Assembly (NCBI GenBank): GCA_965263485.1
Contig: CBDHHO010000004.1
Coordinates: 1,302,001-1,366,000, forward strand
DNA length: 64,000 nucleotides
Direction of reading: 5' to 3'
Source of the DNA: Haliotispira sp965263485
Lineage (GTDB): Bacteria > Spirochaetota > Spirochaetia > SP-2023
A program made the position numbers and the translations under genes. The first letter of the stretch is position 1, and each line of letters begins with the position of its first letter. The notes beneath the pieces are model-generated. The model was not told where the DNA came from. It did not search any database and saw only the letters and a list, made by a program, of their open reading frames with translations. Shown piece after piece: positions 8,343 through 17,565 of this stretch.

Positions 8343-8430
8343 CTTTGGAGATTCCCTTGCGATTTTGCAGAAAATCCGAAACTCCGGGGCCGCAGACTTG
8401 CAGACAAGCGCGAAGAACCAAGCAGTTCCC

Positions 8431-10149
8431 TCACTCCAGAAAGTGGCGATGCAGATCCAGCAGCAATTTGTTGGCGGCATCCCGATCTGTTGCGTTGATC
8501 TGCTTTGGATTCAGGTCCTGCGCGAATGCAGCATCGCTCCGGGCCGAGATTAGGTAGCTTGAGAGCCCTTCCTGTTGGCCTCCGGGCAAACTGAACAAGA
8601 TGGTAACATTGTTGTGGCCGGCCCCGACACTGATGGTTTGAATCAGAATCTTGTGCTGCTGGCAGCGTTGGAGCAACCGGGCCATAAATCCGGCATCACA
8701 CCCGATATTGTGGCCGACACAGCATAGTTTGTGCAGTTGACGCAGCACCCGAATCTTGCCAATCTGGCCCAGCTCACGCAGCAGCCGGGCATTACAGTCG
8801 GCGTGATGGATCGAAAAACTGAAGGAAGTCTCGGAAGTGGCGCAAACATCGATGGAAATGCCATGACGATGTGCCACTCCGGCGATTTGGGAGATATAGC
8901 CCTCTCCTTCGAGCATATTGGGGTTGTCCATGTGCAGCAGCAGGCTATCGTGGCTCAGAACCAGTCCGGCCAGCCAGGTAGCTGCGGCCCGCCCTGTTTT
9001 GCAATCGGGGCCACAGTTGGCGGGGCGGATATGTGCCGAATCCGGGAACTGCTCCGGAGGCAGGATCAGAGTTCCTGTGTGCCGGGGCTTAAAGACAGAG
9101 CGGACGATCACGGCCACCCGGTTCTGCAAGGCGATGCTGATGCTCTTGGGATGGACTACCTTGGCCCCGCTGTAAGCCATTTCCGAAACCAGATCGAAAC
9201 CCAGGCACGACCATAAGCGGGACTGGGGCACAATGCGTGGATCGCAGGAATAGATCCCGGCCACATCGGTCCAGATATCGAGGACGGGCAGTTCCAGAGC
9301 GGCCGCGATCAGTGCCGCGCTAAAATCGCTGCCGCCGCGCCCCAGCAGGGTAGTGCGTCCGGCCTTGTCCGCAGCAGTAAAGCCGGTGATAACAGGCAGA
9401 TGGCCCCGCTGCCACAGCTCTTCCAATCGATTGTGGATCTGCGCTTTGCTATGGGTAAAATCGGGCCGGGCCTCTAGTACCCCGCCCCCGCTCCGGATCA
9501 ATGCCTCTCCCGCGAGAACCGTGACGGCCCGGGCCGTCACGGTTCTCGCGGGCTGATGTTGTGCGATATTCTGGCGCAGCAGCCAAGCAAAGATACGGCT
9601 GGAGAGCTTTTCACCCACAGACAAAAATGCGGCCTGCAGATACGCGTGCGCCAGCTCCGGTTCCCCAAAATTCCCGAACTTGCCGGATTCGGCCTGTTGG
9701 CACAAAACTTCCAAGCCGGCAAATAGCTCCTCCAGTTCGCTGCGACAGAATAGCTCTGCCTCATCCTCATTCCGGCCGAAGTGCCGCACACATTCGCCCA
9801 CGATCTCCCGGTGCCTGCGGCGCAGCGCCTGCAATTCTTCTGCAATATTACAGCAGGCTGCTCTGCCCGTGCGGGAACTGCCGGGGGCCCCGGCCCGCTC
9901 AAAGAGTTGCCGGAGCCGGTCGGTGACCCCGGCCACTGCCGAGACCACAACAGCCAGGCGGAGGGGTTCCTTCTCCGCTAGCTGGGGCGACAAGCGGGGA
10001 TGCTGGGGCAAAGCGGAGTAGCCCAGTACGATGTCAGCGCAACGCTGCATTGCCTCAAAACTGCCCATCGAAGTGCCGCCAAACTTCAATACAGCGCAGC
10101 TGGCGGGAGGCACCGCTGACTTCGGAGGTATATTTGAAGCCATGCTCAT
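8431..10149 (-). CDS. lysC: Aspartate kinase (monofunctional, LysC/AK III-like)
   Basis: Phosphorylates aspartate, first step to lysine/DAP, threonine and methionine. 572 aa, longer than the ~450 aa norm. Visible motifs are VLKFGGTSMGS (N-terminal ATP/substrate loop), LAVVVSAVAGVTDRL, VGEKLSSRI, PVITGF, TTLLGRGGSDFSAALIAAALE and IWTDVAGIYSCDPR. The C-terminal third has two ACT-type segments (VLSHDSLLLHMDNPN.. and CCVGHNIG..), so feedback inhibition is likely. Around residue 200 an extra stretch ARTVTARAVTVLAGEALIRSGGG replaces the short DAR..I loop; it is encoded by a perfect 44-bp palindrome. It starts 7 bp after miaB on the same strand, suggesting cotranscription. Confidence 0.93.
   Translation of the reverse strand: MSMASNIPPKSAVPPASCAVLKFGGTSMGSFEAMQRCADIVLGYSALPQHPRLSPQLAEKEPLRLAVVVSAVAGVTDRLRQLFERAGAPGSSRTGRAACCNIAEELQALRRRHREIVGECVRHFGRNEDEAELFCRSELEELFAGLEVLCQQAESGKFGNFGEPELAHAYLQAAFLSVGEKLSSRIFAWLLRQNIAQHQPARTVTARAVTVLAGEALIRSGGGVLEARPDFTHSKAQIHNRLEELWQRGHLPVITGFTAADKAGRTTLLGRGGSDFSAALIAAALELPVLDIWTDVAGIYSCDPRIVPQSRLWSCLGFDLVSEMAYSGAKVVHPKSISIALQNRVAVIVRSVFKPRHTGTLILPPEQFPDSAHIRPANCGPDCKTGRAAATWLAGLVLSHDSLLLHMDNPNMLEGEGYISQIAGVAHRHGISIDVCATSETSFSFSIHHADCNARLLRELGQIGKIRVLRQLHKLCCVGHNIGCDAGFMARLLQRCQQHKILIQTISVGAGHNNVTILFSLPGGQQEGLSSYLISARSDAAFAQDLNPKQINATDRDAANKLLLDLHRHFLE
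9509..9552. repeat. Perfect 44-bp palindrome inside lysC
   Basis: CCCGCGAGAACCGTGACGGCCC is followed with no spacer by its exact reverse complement; centre at 9530/9531. It keeps the lysC frame open and lies in a loop that is short in other aspartokinases. Confidence 0.97.
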
Positions 10150-10156
10150 TCCGGTG

Positions 10157-11566
10157 CTAAACGTAGCGGTGCTCTACACCGGGCCCTTCCCATAGCTCGC
10201 CCCACAGGGTGCGGCCGCGCAGTTCTCTCGTGCGCACCCGGACAAAAGTATTGATCAGTCGGGCAGGCTTACTCGGTGCGGGGAAAATCACCATCTGGTT
10301 GTACTCGTTGCGGCACAACAGCTCATCCGGACTCTGCTTGGAAGGCCCTTCGACCAGGACCTCTTCAATTCCGCCCACGCGCTGCTGCAGGTTTTCCAAG
10401 GTAATGCGGTCTTGTATCCGCTGTAAGCGGTAGAGTCTTTCTTTCTGGACAGCTTCAGGAATCAGGTCATTGCGCTCAAAGGCCGGGGTTCCCGGGATCG
10501 GATTGTAGTAGTAGGTAAAGGCCGAGTCATAGCGTACCTCTTCAACGTAGTCGAGCAGCATCTGCAAGTCTTCTTCGGTCTCACTGGCAAAGCCGACCAT
10601 CAGGTCGGCAGTAAGGCTCACATCGGGCACAGCGCGGCGCAGACGCAGTACTAGGCTGCGGTACCATTGCAGGGTATAGCCCCGGTTCATCTGCTCCAGC
10701 ACGCGGTCCGAAGCGTGCTGGAGTGGCAGGTGGACATGCTTGCAAATGCGCGGATTGGCCGCAATCAACTCGATAAACTCGTTGCCAAAGTCGGTGGGAT
10801 GGGGCGTGATAAAGCGGATGCGCGGAATGTCGGTTTCGCGTAGTACGATGCGCAGCAGTTCGTTAAAGTCCACGTCCTGATACTGGTAGGAATTGACATT
10901 CTGGCCGATCAGGGTGATGTCTTGGTAGCCTTTCTGCTGCTGATTCTGGGCTTCGGCCACAATCTCAGCCACCGGGCGTGAAACTTCCTTGCCGCGCACG
11001 AAGGGAATGATGCAGTAGCTGCAGAAATTATCGCAGCCGTGCATGATCGGAATCATACCCTGTATGGAATTATAACTACTGTGATCTTTGAAAAAAATAT
11101 AGTCTTCTTTTTTGAGTACTTTTGGGGAGCCTTGTGCACCCCGCTCCAGCAGAATACCGGGCGCGGGGATGCCGGGACCTTCGACTGCGCCCTCGCTCAA
11201 GCCGAACTGCCCCGCGAGCAGGGAAGGGATCTGGTCTTTGGCCATGGAACCGATCACGTGGTCGACCGCCGGACAGCGGCGCGGGATTTCTTCTTCCAAG
11301 CGCTCAGCCATACAGCCCATCACAATCAGACAAAAGTCGCGACGCTGCTTCATGGTCGAAAAATGAACCAGACGGCTCCAGAGCCGGTTCTCGGCACTGA
11401 TGCGCACCGAGCAGCTGTTGAGGATTACGGCCTGGGCCGCGTCTTCGCCGGGAGCTTGCTGCCAGCCCATGTTTGCCAAGTCGTTTTCCAAGGCATTGGC
11501 CTCGGCCAGATTCATCTGGCAGCCGTAGTTTTCAATCCAAAAGGTGTTGTCGAGGGTTCTCAGCAT
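10157..11566 (-). CDS. miaB: tRNA-2-methylthio-N6-dimethylallyladenosine synthase MiaB
   Basis: Radical SAM enzyme that methylthiolates i6A37 of tRNA. The N-terminal UPF0004 domain (FWIENYGCQMN, then LNSCSVR and VMGCMAE cysteines) holds one 4Fe-4S cluster. The radical SAM motif is CDNFCSYCIIPFVRGKEVSR. A C-terminal TRAM domain includes EVLVEGPSK and the terminal VRTRELRGRTLWGE. I start at ATG 11566 (MLRTLDNTFW) as the conserved domain begins there; the frame is open to 11656. lysC follows after 7 bp. The MiaB rather than MtaB/RimO assignment rests on the GCQMN start and the VRGKEVSR stretch. Confidence 0.92.
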   Translation of the reverse strand: MLRTLDNTFWIENYGCQMNLAEANALENDLANMGWQQAPGEDAAQAVILNSCSVRISAENRLWSRLVHFSTMKQRRDFCLIVMGCMAERLEEEIPRRCPAVDHVIGSMAKDQIPSLLAGQFGLSEGAVEGPGIPAPGILLERGAQGSPKVLKKEDYIFFKDHSSYNSIQGMIPIMHGCDNFCSYCIIPFVRGKEVSRPVAEIVAEAQNQQQKGYQDITLIGQNVNSYQYQDVDFNELLRIVLRETDIPRIRFITPHPTDFGNEFIELIAANPRICKHVHLPLQHASDRVLEQMNRGYTLQWYRSLVLRLRRAVPDVSLTADLMVGFASETEEDLQMLLDYVEEVRYDSAFTYYYNPIPGTPAFERNDLIPEAVQKERLYRLQRIQDRITLENLQQRVGGIEEVLVEGPSKQSPDELLCRNEYNQMVIFPAPSKPARLINTFVRVRTRELRGRTLWGELWEGPGVEHRYV

Positions 11567-11673
11567 AGTCAGGTTCTTGGGCGGTTCTCGTGGCGCTTTT
11601 AGTTGCGGAGTGTGTGGATAGGCGGTCCATTTTATCAGGTACTGTCCAAAATGCAAAACGAGGAGAAACTACT

Positions 11674-11740
11674 GGGGACCTCTGATTTTTCAGCAGAAGG
11701 GAATTTCTGCTTTGGTTTGACAGGAATTCTTCAAAAATCT
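11674..11740. mobile_element. MITE end fragment between miaB and the PBP gene
   Basis: GGGGACCTCTGATTTTTC at 11674 resembles the family terminus; no matching second end is clear. The divergent promoters of miaB and the PBP gene should lie in 11567-11828, but I could not assign them. Confidence 0.35.
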
Positions 11741-11828
11741 CCCTGAAACGGAGAAAAGCCGTGCCAACCGGCTTCTCTTGCAGTGCCCGCCCGGTGATAA
11801 TACTTGGCTCAGACCATTTAAGAAAACC

Positions 11829-13889
11829 ATGAGCCATTCCAACCGAATCCTGATATTCTATACAATTGCTGCTGTACTGCTGACCACCATGGTGCTGGGC
11901 AAGTTCAGCCACTTGATGCTCAGCAGTGAAAACACCGAGTACAAGGCCGTTCGGCTTAAGCGCCAAGTGGTTCGCGGCTCTATTTTCGACCGAAACGGCA
12001 GGCTGCTCGCCAACCAGATCAAACGCCACTCACTGGATGTCTGGTTGCCCAGCGTACGAGACATGAAGCTCAGTGCTACAATCATCGCCCCGATTCTGAA
12101 GCGCGAGAGCGAGAAATTATACCAGCAACTGGCGGGATCACCGCGCAACTATATGTGGATCAAGCGCTTTCTGAGTGAAAGTGAAGCCGAAGAACTGAGT
12201 AAGCACATTGCGCGCGGTGAACTACCGGGCTTTAAGCTGCGCGAAGAATACAAACGCTACTACCCGCTGGGTGAACTGGCCTCGCACCTGATCGGTTTTA
12301 CCAATATAGACGGCATAGGACTGGACGGGGTGGAGCTCAGCCTGGAAAGCTGGCTCAATCCCAAGGAAGATGATGAAGTTACCTTCAGTTCGGGCAACAG
12401 AGGCAGCCGGGCCGGAGCTGGCAGCTCGCGGAATAATATCATTTACGGCAACAAGGTCTACCTGTCGATCGATATCGACACCCAGTACATTATCGACAAA
12501 ATCGCACGCAAGACCATGATCTCGGCCCAGGCTGACAATGTAGTAACAATACTAATGGATGCGCGCAGCGGGGCTCTGGTGGCCTTTGTCAGCCTGCCCG
12601 AATACGACCTGAACCTGTTCAACCGCTATTCCAATGAAGTGCTGCGCAACCGTGCGATCAGTACGGCCTATGAGCCAGGATCAGTATTTAAGATCTATAC
12701 TATGGCAGCGATGCTTGATGATAAAGTTATCGATGTCAATCAGATTTTTGATATCGACACAGTATACGATCCGCCGGTCTTCCAACGCAATAATATTGTG
12801 CCGATCCGTGATGTCACTCCACATGGTGCCCTCTCAGCTACCGAGGTGCTGATTTATTCCAGCAATGTCGGCATGGCCACGGCGGCGGAAAACATTAGCG
12901 GGCAGGCACTCTACAACAAGCTCCGGCTCTTTGGCTTTGGCAAAGTTACCGGCATACAGTTGCCCGGCGAATCCAATGGTATTTTCAGAAACCCTTCGCA
13001 GTGGTCGCTACGCTCGAAACCGACTATTTCTTTTGGCCAGGAAATAGGAGTTTCCGCCATCCAGATGGTGCGGGCCGCCACAGTGTTTACCAACAGCGGC
13101 ATGTTGCTCAAGCCCATTATCATCGACCGGATCGAAGAGCCCAACGGCAATATCCGCTTGCAGAACAGCCGCCAGCCCGAACATGAAGCCATCTCTCCGA
13201 TCACCGCCAAAAACATGTTATTGATGATGGAGCAGGTGGTCGCTTCCGATTTGGGCACCATGCGCGGTTCCCGGGTGGACGGACTGCGGATTTCGGGAAA
13301 GTCGGGTACCGGCCAGGTCATCAACCCCTACACCCGCAGGTACTACCCAGAGCGGGTCAACAGTTCGGCTATCGCCATCTTTCCCACCGATGACCCGCGC
13401 TTCATCCTCTACGTCAATATTTTCAACCCTAAGAGCCAAGTGCGCTACGGCGGGCGGCTGGTTTCACCAATGGTCACCGAGGCCATCAGCGAGTTGACTA
13501 CCCACTACAATCTGCCGCTCAAGGGCAATCGCATTGCCTATTTCAATGAAGATATTCATTCCCTGATTCAGCAGCAATTGCAAAAAGGCCGAGGTAGGGA
13601 ACCGCTTCGCGACTTGGAGAAGCTGCCCGACCTGAGCGGTCTGCCCAAACGCAAACTGCTGCCGCTGCTGCATGTGCCGGGCCTACTGGTTGAACTGATC
13701 GGAGAGGGCCACGTCCGGCACCAGAGCCTAGCGCCCGGGACTGAGATTCCACAGCTTCCCGATCAGCCTCAGCGGGCCGGACAAGCAGAAAACCCTGACT
13801 CACTCCCCATTCCGGAAACTGCTGATTCGGTGCCATCCGATCAAGTGCCTGCTGTGCAGCCCTTGCCACTGAAAATCTGGTTACAGTAA
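11829..13889 (+). CDS. FtsI/PBP2-type penicillin-binding protein with C-terminal PASTA-like domain
   Basis: Peptidoglycan transpeptidase anchored in the inner membrane. 686 aa from ATG 11829; one N-terminal membrane helix (LIFYTIAAVLLTTMVLG). The dimerisation domain has RGSIFDRNGRLLANQ. The transpeptidase domain has Ser-x-x-Lys in YEPGSVFKIY, the SxN motif YSSNVGMA and the KTG-type SGKSGTGQV. After residue ~595 comes PDLSGLPKRKLLPLLHVPG, a PASTA-like repeat seen in spirochaetal and Gram-positive division PBPs. Most likely the septal FtsI, but no other division genes adjoin. No strong ribosome-binding site precedes the ATG. Confidence 0.88.
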   Translation: MSHSNRILIFYTIAAVLLTTMVLGKFSHLMLSSENTEYKAVRLKRQVVRGSIFDRNGRLLANQIKRHSLDVWLPSVRDMKLSATIIAPILKRESEKLYQQLAGSPRNYMWIKRFLSESEAEELSKHIARGELPGFKLREEYKRYYPLGELASHLIGFTNIDGIGLDGVELSLESWLNPKEDDEVTFSSGNRGSRAGAGSSRNNIIYGNKVYLSIDIDTQYIIDKIARKTMISAQADNVVTILMDARSGALVAFVSLPEYDLNLFNRYSNEVLRNRAISTAYEPGSVFKIYTMAAMLDDKVIDVNQIFDIDTVYDPPVFQRNNIVPIRDVTPHGALSATEVLIYSSNVGMATAAENISGQALYNKLRLFGFGKVTGIQLPGESNGIFRNPSQWSLRSKPTISFGQEIGVSAIQMVRAATVFTNSGMLLKPIIIDRIEEPNGNIRLQNSRQPEHEAISPITAKNMLLMMEQVVASDLGTMRGSRVDGLRISGKSGTGQVINPYTRRYYPERVNSSAIAIFPTDDPRFILYVNIFNPKSQVRYGGRLVSPMVTEAISELTTHYNLPLKGNRIAYFNEDIHSLIQQQLQKGRGREPLRDLEKLPDLSGLPKRKLLPLLHVPGLLVELIGEGHVRHQSLAPGTEIPQLPDQPQRAGQAENPDSLPIPETADSVPSDQVPAVQPLPLKIWLQ

Positions 13890-14015
13890 ACTGCCGCAAG
13901 CTCCCTTTTGAATTTTCAGAGGTCCCTTTAGAGGTTCTCTTTATTATGAACCAATAACAGTCTCCTGACTCTAATCGGATGCCTGCTGCCCAAAATAAGT
14001 GGCCAAGTAAACGTA
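13890..14015. other. Intergenic gap with MITE-end fragments
   Basis: GAATTTTCAGAGGTCCCTTTAGAGG at 13911-13936 (shown only in part: AGAGGTCCCTTTAGAGG) is two tandem partial copies of the family end. Nothing else is recognisable. Confidence 0.4.
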
Positions 14016-16106
14016 ATGACGAGAGTTTCCCAACCGGCTGCCGAAAGTCCATCCTGGGACTGGCAGGGCCCCCTCAGCCTGCATCAGTTCCGCCGTAACT
14101 GTGAGGCTCTGCGGCCCCGGGCCGCAGAGCTGGTGCAGCGGCTTGAAGACTGTCCGTTTCCAGGCTCGCCTTCTGCCGATGCCCTCAGCAGCCATATGGC
14201 GGAGCAAGCCGCCCATATCAGCGCAGCACAAAGCCGTGATGGCAACTGGGTGCTGTACTTTCAGGGTAAGCCCCTGTATTCGCGCTACCGGCCTTTGGAA
14301 GAATGCCGCAAGTGGATTGAGAAAGACCTGCGCAAAGAGACCAATGCCGCCATTTTTGCCGGCTTTGGTCTGGGCTATCAGCTCGAAGAACTGCTGAGTC
14401 ATCGCTCCAAGGCCCTGATTTTGCTGGTGGAGCCCAGCTACGCACTGTTCAAAGCGGCCTTGTGTCTGCGTGAGCTCAGCACTCTGTTGAGTAATCCGCA
14501 GTTTTTCTGCTCGGTCGGGCCGGCGGCCAACCTTGAACGGTATCTGCATCACTTTTCCGAGCGCAGCTTTCAGTTCTACCAGCTGCAGGCACTCTATAAC
14601 TCTCAGCACAGTTTCTATCAGCCGCTGCAACGCCGTATTCTGAGCCTGCTCAGCCGTTTCCGTATCAATACCAACACCCTGAATCGCTTCGGTCAGCTGT
14701 GGGTCAAAAACATTTGCATGAATTTGCGCTACGTAGCCCGTGCCAATGATGCGGCGATTTTTTATCGGCGATTCCAAGGCCTGCCCTTTTTGTTGATTGC
14801 CGCGGGTCCTTCGCTGCATAATCTTTTGCCCGCCCTGCCACAATTGCGCGAGCGTTTCGTACTGCTGGCAGTTGATACCGCCCTCGGGCCGCTGTTGCGC
14901 CAGGGCATTCGTCCGGATTTCGTGGTCAGCGTAGATCCCCAGTTGTTAAATGCCCGTCACTACGATTTTTGTGAGTCGCCCTCTTCAATTCTGGTCTCCG
15001 AATCCTGCATTTATCCCGCCATTTTCCAGCGAAAATGGCGCTTCCGCGCCCTGTTCCACTCGCATTTCCCGTTGATGGAACGGATCGAACAGCAGTTGGT
15101 TGGGACAGAGGGGGCAGAACGCGGCAGCTTTGGTCGGGTGCGCAGCGGTGGCTCTGTGGCCACCGCTGCCTGGGATTTTGCGCGCAACTGCAGGGCCTCG
15201 GCCCTGTATGCTGTGGGGCTGGATCTCTCTTATCCGACCCTGAACTCTCACGCTCCGGGGACCTTGGCCGAACGCCAGAGCCTGCGGCACAGCAGCCGCC
15301 TGAAGCCGGTTGAGCAGATCAACTGGCGAGTTACTGTTTCAGCGGGTGCCCGGCAAGTAGATAGTTGGCAGAACACTGAGCACAAGGTGCTCAGTGATAA
15401 GCGTATGAACGTTTACCGTAACTGGCTCGAAGAGAGCCTGAAAAATCTGTCCCGCAGTTCGCGGCCCCCGAATACGCAGCCTCAGAATCCCGCAGCTCAG
15501 TCCGGAGGCCCGGCAGTCCGCTGGCCCAACTTTGTCATCGATGCCTGTGGCGGCAGATCGGCCAAAATCGAGGGCATGCAGCGCATTGAACTGAAAGATG
15601 CCCTGCGAGAGCCCAAGTGCCGAGCCCATATCCAAGAGCGTTTGAACTCAATACTGCAAGCGGCCGCAACTACTGACGGGGGCGGAAAACTCCGAAAACA
15701 AAGCCAAGGGCAAAGTGAAGAGAAGATACAGGCGGGCAGGCGGGAGGCACCACACTACCGCGGTGCTCTGCTCAAGGCCTTGGAGCAGCTGCTAGGCGAG
15801 CTGCGCGACATCTATCGCTGGAGTGCCGAACTTCTGGCATTGCTCTGCTACAATAGGCGCAACGATAAGCAGGAAAAACGTTTGCAACAACTGCAGGTCC
15901 AGATTTCGCAGTCGCCTGGCCGCAATATTGTCAGTTTCTTTTTCACCGACACGCTCTCGCAGATGGTCGGTCGCAGCCCCGAGCAACAACAGGAAGGGCA
16001 ACAGAAGCGCGAGCATCTGTTAATTTACCAGCACTTCTACCTTTCGAGCAAATTCCACATCTACTGGCTCGAAACCGCGCAGCGACAGTTGCGGGAATGG
16101 CCCTGA
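14016..16106 (+). CDS. Maf/DUF115 family protein (motility accessory factor-type glycosyltransferase-like)
   Basis: 696 aa, soluble. The central block FLLIAAGPSLHNLLPALPQL, then VLLAVDTALGPLLRQGIRPDFVVSVDPQ, is the DUF115/6-hydroxymethylpterin pyrophosphokinase-like core. In Campylobacter and Aeromonas, Maf proteins transfer sialic-acid-like sugars to flagellin; long DUF115 proteins are widespread in spirochaetes. SCIYPAIFQRK and GGSVATAAWDFARNCRASALYAVGLDL continue the fold. The C-terminal ~150 residues are charged and helical. A role in glycosylation of flagellar or surface proteins is inference from the family; no flagellar genes are visible here. Confidence 0.75.
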   Translation: MTRVSQPAAESPSWDWQGPLSLHQFRRNCEALRPRAAELVQRLEDCPFPGSPSADALSSHMAEQAAHISAAQSRDGNWVLYFQGKPLYSRYRPLEECRKWIEKDLRKETNAAIFAGFGLGYQLEELLSHRSKALILLVEPSYALFKAALCLRELSTLLSNPQFFCSVGPAANLERYLHHFSERSFQFYQLQALYNSQHSFYQPLQRRILSLLSRFRINTNTLNRFGQLWVKNICMNLRYVARANDAAIFYRRFQGLPFLLIAAGPSLHNLLPALPQLRERFVLLAVDTALGPLLRQGIRPDFVVSVDPQLLNARHYDFCESPSSILVSESCIYPAIFQRKWRFRALFHSHFPLMERIEQQLVGTEGAERGSFGRVRSGGSVATAAWDFARNCRASALYAVGLDLSYPTLNSHAPGTLAERQSLRHSSRLKPVEQINWRVTVSAGARQVDSWQNTEHKVLSDKRMNVYRNWLEESLKNLSRSSRPPNTQPQNPAAQSGGPAVRWPNFVIDACGGRSAKIEGMQRIELKDALREPKCRAHIQERLNSILQAAATTDGGGKLRKQSQGQSEEKIQAGRREAPHYRGALLKALEQLLGELRDIYRWSAELLALLCYNRRNDKQEKRLQQLQVQISQSPGRNIVSFFFTDTLSQMVGRSPEQQQEGQQKREHLLIYQHFYLSSKFHIYWLETAQRQLREWP

Positions 16107-16223
16107 CTGGAGAGTCCAAACCATAAAGGGCAGCTCTAAATCCGGGTCCCGTTCTGTTCAATTCGGGCCCGGCTCAGTATTATCGGGCCTGTTGAAGCGC
16201 ACGTTTGGAAGTGGCGAGCAGAG
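16107..16223. other. Gap upstream of tyrS
   Basis: Contains one partial MITE end (GGGCAGCTCTAAAT at 16131) and no T-box-like specifier or antiterminator that I can recognise. Confidence 0.4.
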
Positions 16224-17552
16224 GTGGGAGATTTGACGGAAATTATCGATTCGGAACTATTGAACGAACTGCGGCAGCGCGGCCTGGTGCAGCAGTGCAG
16301 CAATCTGGCCGCGTTGCAAGAACGATTGCGGCGCGTGGCGTACGGCCCCCTTCCTTTTTATCTGGGTATCGACCCTACCGCCCCGTCACTGCACTGCGGC
16401 CACCTGCTGCCCGTGCTGCTGGCCAAGCGCTTGGCCTTGGCCGGGCACCAGCCCCTGCTCCTGCTCGGTTCGGGCACTGCCAAAATCGGAGACCCTTCAG
16501 GCAAGAGTGAAATGCGCCAGATGCTCAGCAAGACCGACATCGACACCAATGCCCGGGCCATTCAGCGGCAGCTGGAGGCCGTGTTCGCCGACTCTCCGGT
16601 GTCGCCCATCTGGCTCAACAACGCCGACTGGCTCGATGATCTGAATTACATCAAATTCCTGCGCGACATCGGCCGCCACTTCTCCGTCAACCGCATGCTG
16701 AGCTTTGAAAGCTACAAGCAGCGCCTAGAACGCGGCCTCTCATTTATCGAGTTTAACTACCAGCTGCTGCAATCCTACGACTACCTCAAATTGTTTCAGC
16801 AGCATGGCTGCCTGCTGCAAATTGGCGGTGATGACCAGTGGGGCAACATGGTCTCCGGCATCGATCTGATCCGGCGCCACAGCTTTCTGCAGGATGGACG
16901 GGAAGGAGGCCCTGCGGGCCAGGAGCACCATTTGCCACAGGTGCTGACCGTGCCGCTGGTGCTGAGCTCCGAGGGCAAGAAGATGGGCAAGACCGAGCAA
17001 GGAGCCATTTTCATCGATCCGGGACTGACCTCAGTGTTCGATTTTTTCCAGTACTGGCGTAACTGCAGCGATGATGATGTGGAAAGATTCCTGCTGCTGT
17101 TCAGCTTCCTGCCGCTCGCTGAGATTCGCAAGCTGTGCCGGGAAAAAGGCGCTGCCCTGAACCGCGCCAAAGAACTGCTGGCCCATGAAATGTGCAAGAC
17201 CATCCACGGAGCAAAAGAAGCGGACAGGGCCCTCGCCGCCGCCAAGGCGGGGTTTGCTGTCGGCGGCAAAGTCAGCAGTGCCGATATGCCCGGCTCAAGG
17301 ATCGATATGACCCGGTTGGAAACTGGCATTGAAGCAGTGGACTTATACGTGGAGGCCGGGCTCTGCGCTTCGCGCAATGAGGCTCGCCGCCTGATCCAGG
17401 GCGGCGGTGCCAGCGTCAACGGGCAGAAGCTCCGTGAGGGCACCCGGCGCCTGGGCGCGACCGACTTGCAAGGCGGGCAGCTATTGCTCAAGGCCGGCAA
17501 AAAACGCTTCTTCCGTTTCTATACCGGCGGATGCTCCGCCGACGAACCCTGA
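16224..17552 (+). CDS. tyrS: Tyrosyl-tRNA synthetase
   Basis: Charges tRNA-Tyr. 442 aa, class I. The HIGH-type motif is LHCGHLLPVL in GIDPTAPSLHCGH, and the KMSKS-type motif is GKKMGKTEQGAIF. The tyrosine pocket is visible in EFNYQLLQSYDYLKLFQQHGC and GGDDQWGNMVSGIDLIRR. The C-terminus is an S4 RNA-binding domain (EAGLCASRNEARRLIQGGGASVNGQKL). The start is GTG 16224 or the in-frame TTG 16233. uvrA follows after 13 bp, so tyrS-uvrA-pgsA probably form one transcript. Confidence 0.95.
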   Translation: MGDLTEIIDSELLNELRQRGLVQQCSNLAALQERLRRVAYGPLPFYLGIDPTAPSLHCGHLLPVLLAKRLALAGHQPLLLLGSGTAKIGDPSGKSEMRQMLSKTDIDTNARAIQRQLEAVFADSPVSPIWLNNADWLDDLNYIKFLRDIGRHFSVNRMLSFESYKQRLERGLSFIEFNYQLLQSYDYLKLFQQHGCLLQIGGDDQWGNMVSGIDLIRRHSFLQDGREGGPAGQEHHLPQVLTVPLVLSSEGKKMGKTEQGAIFIDPGLTSVFDFFQYWRNCSDDDVERFLLLFSFLPLAEIRKLCREKGAALNRAKELLAHEMCKTIHGAKEADRALAAAKAGFAVGGKVSSADMPGSRIDMTRLETGIEAVDLYVEAGLCASRNEARRLIQGGGASVNGQKLREGTRRLGATDLQGGQLLLKAGKKRFFRFYTGGCSADEP

Positions 17553-17565
17553 GCCCTCCCAAACC

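Noticed and set aside
16107..16233. T-box riboswitch upstream of tyrS (and upstream of lysS)
   Set aside because: No T-box consensus, specifier loop or antiterminator/terminator pair found; only MITE or IS ends.
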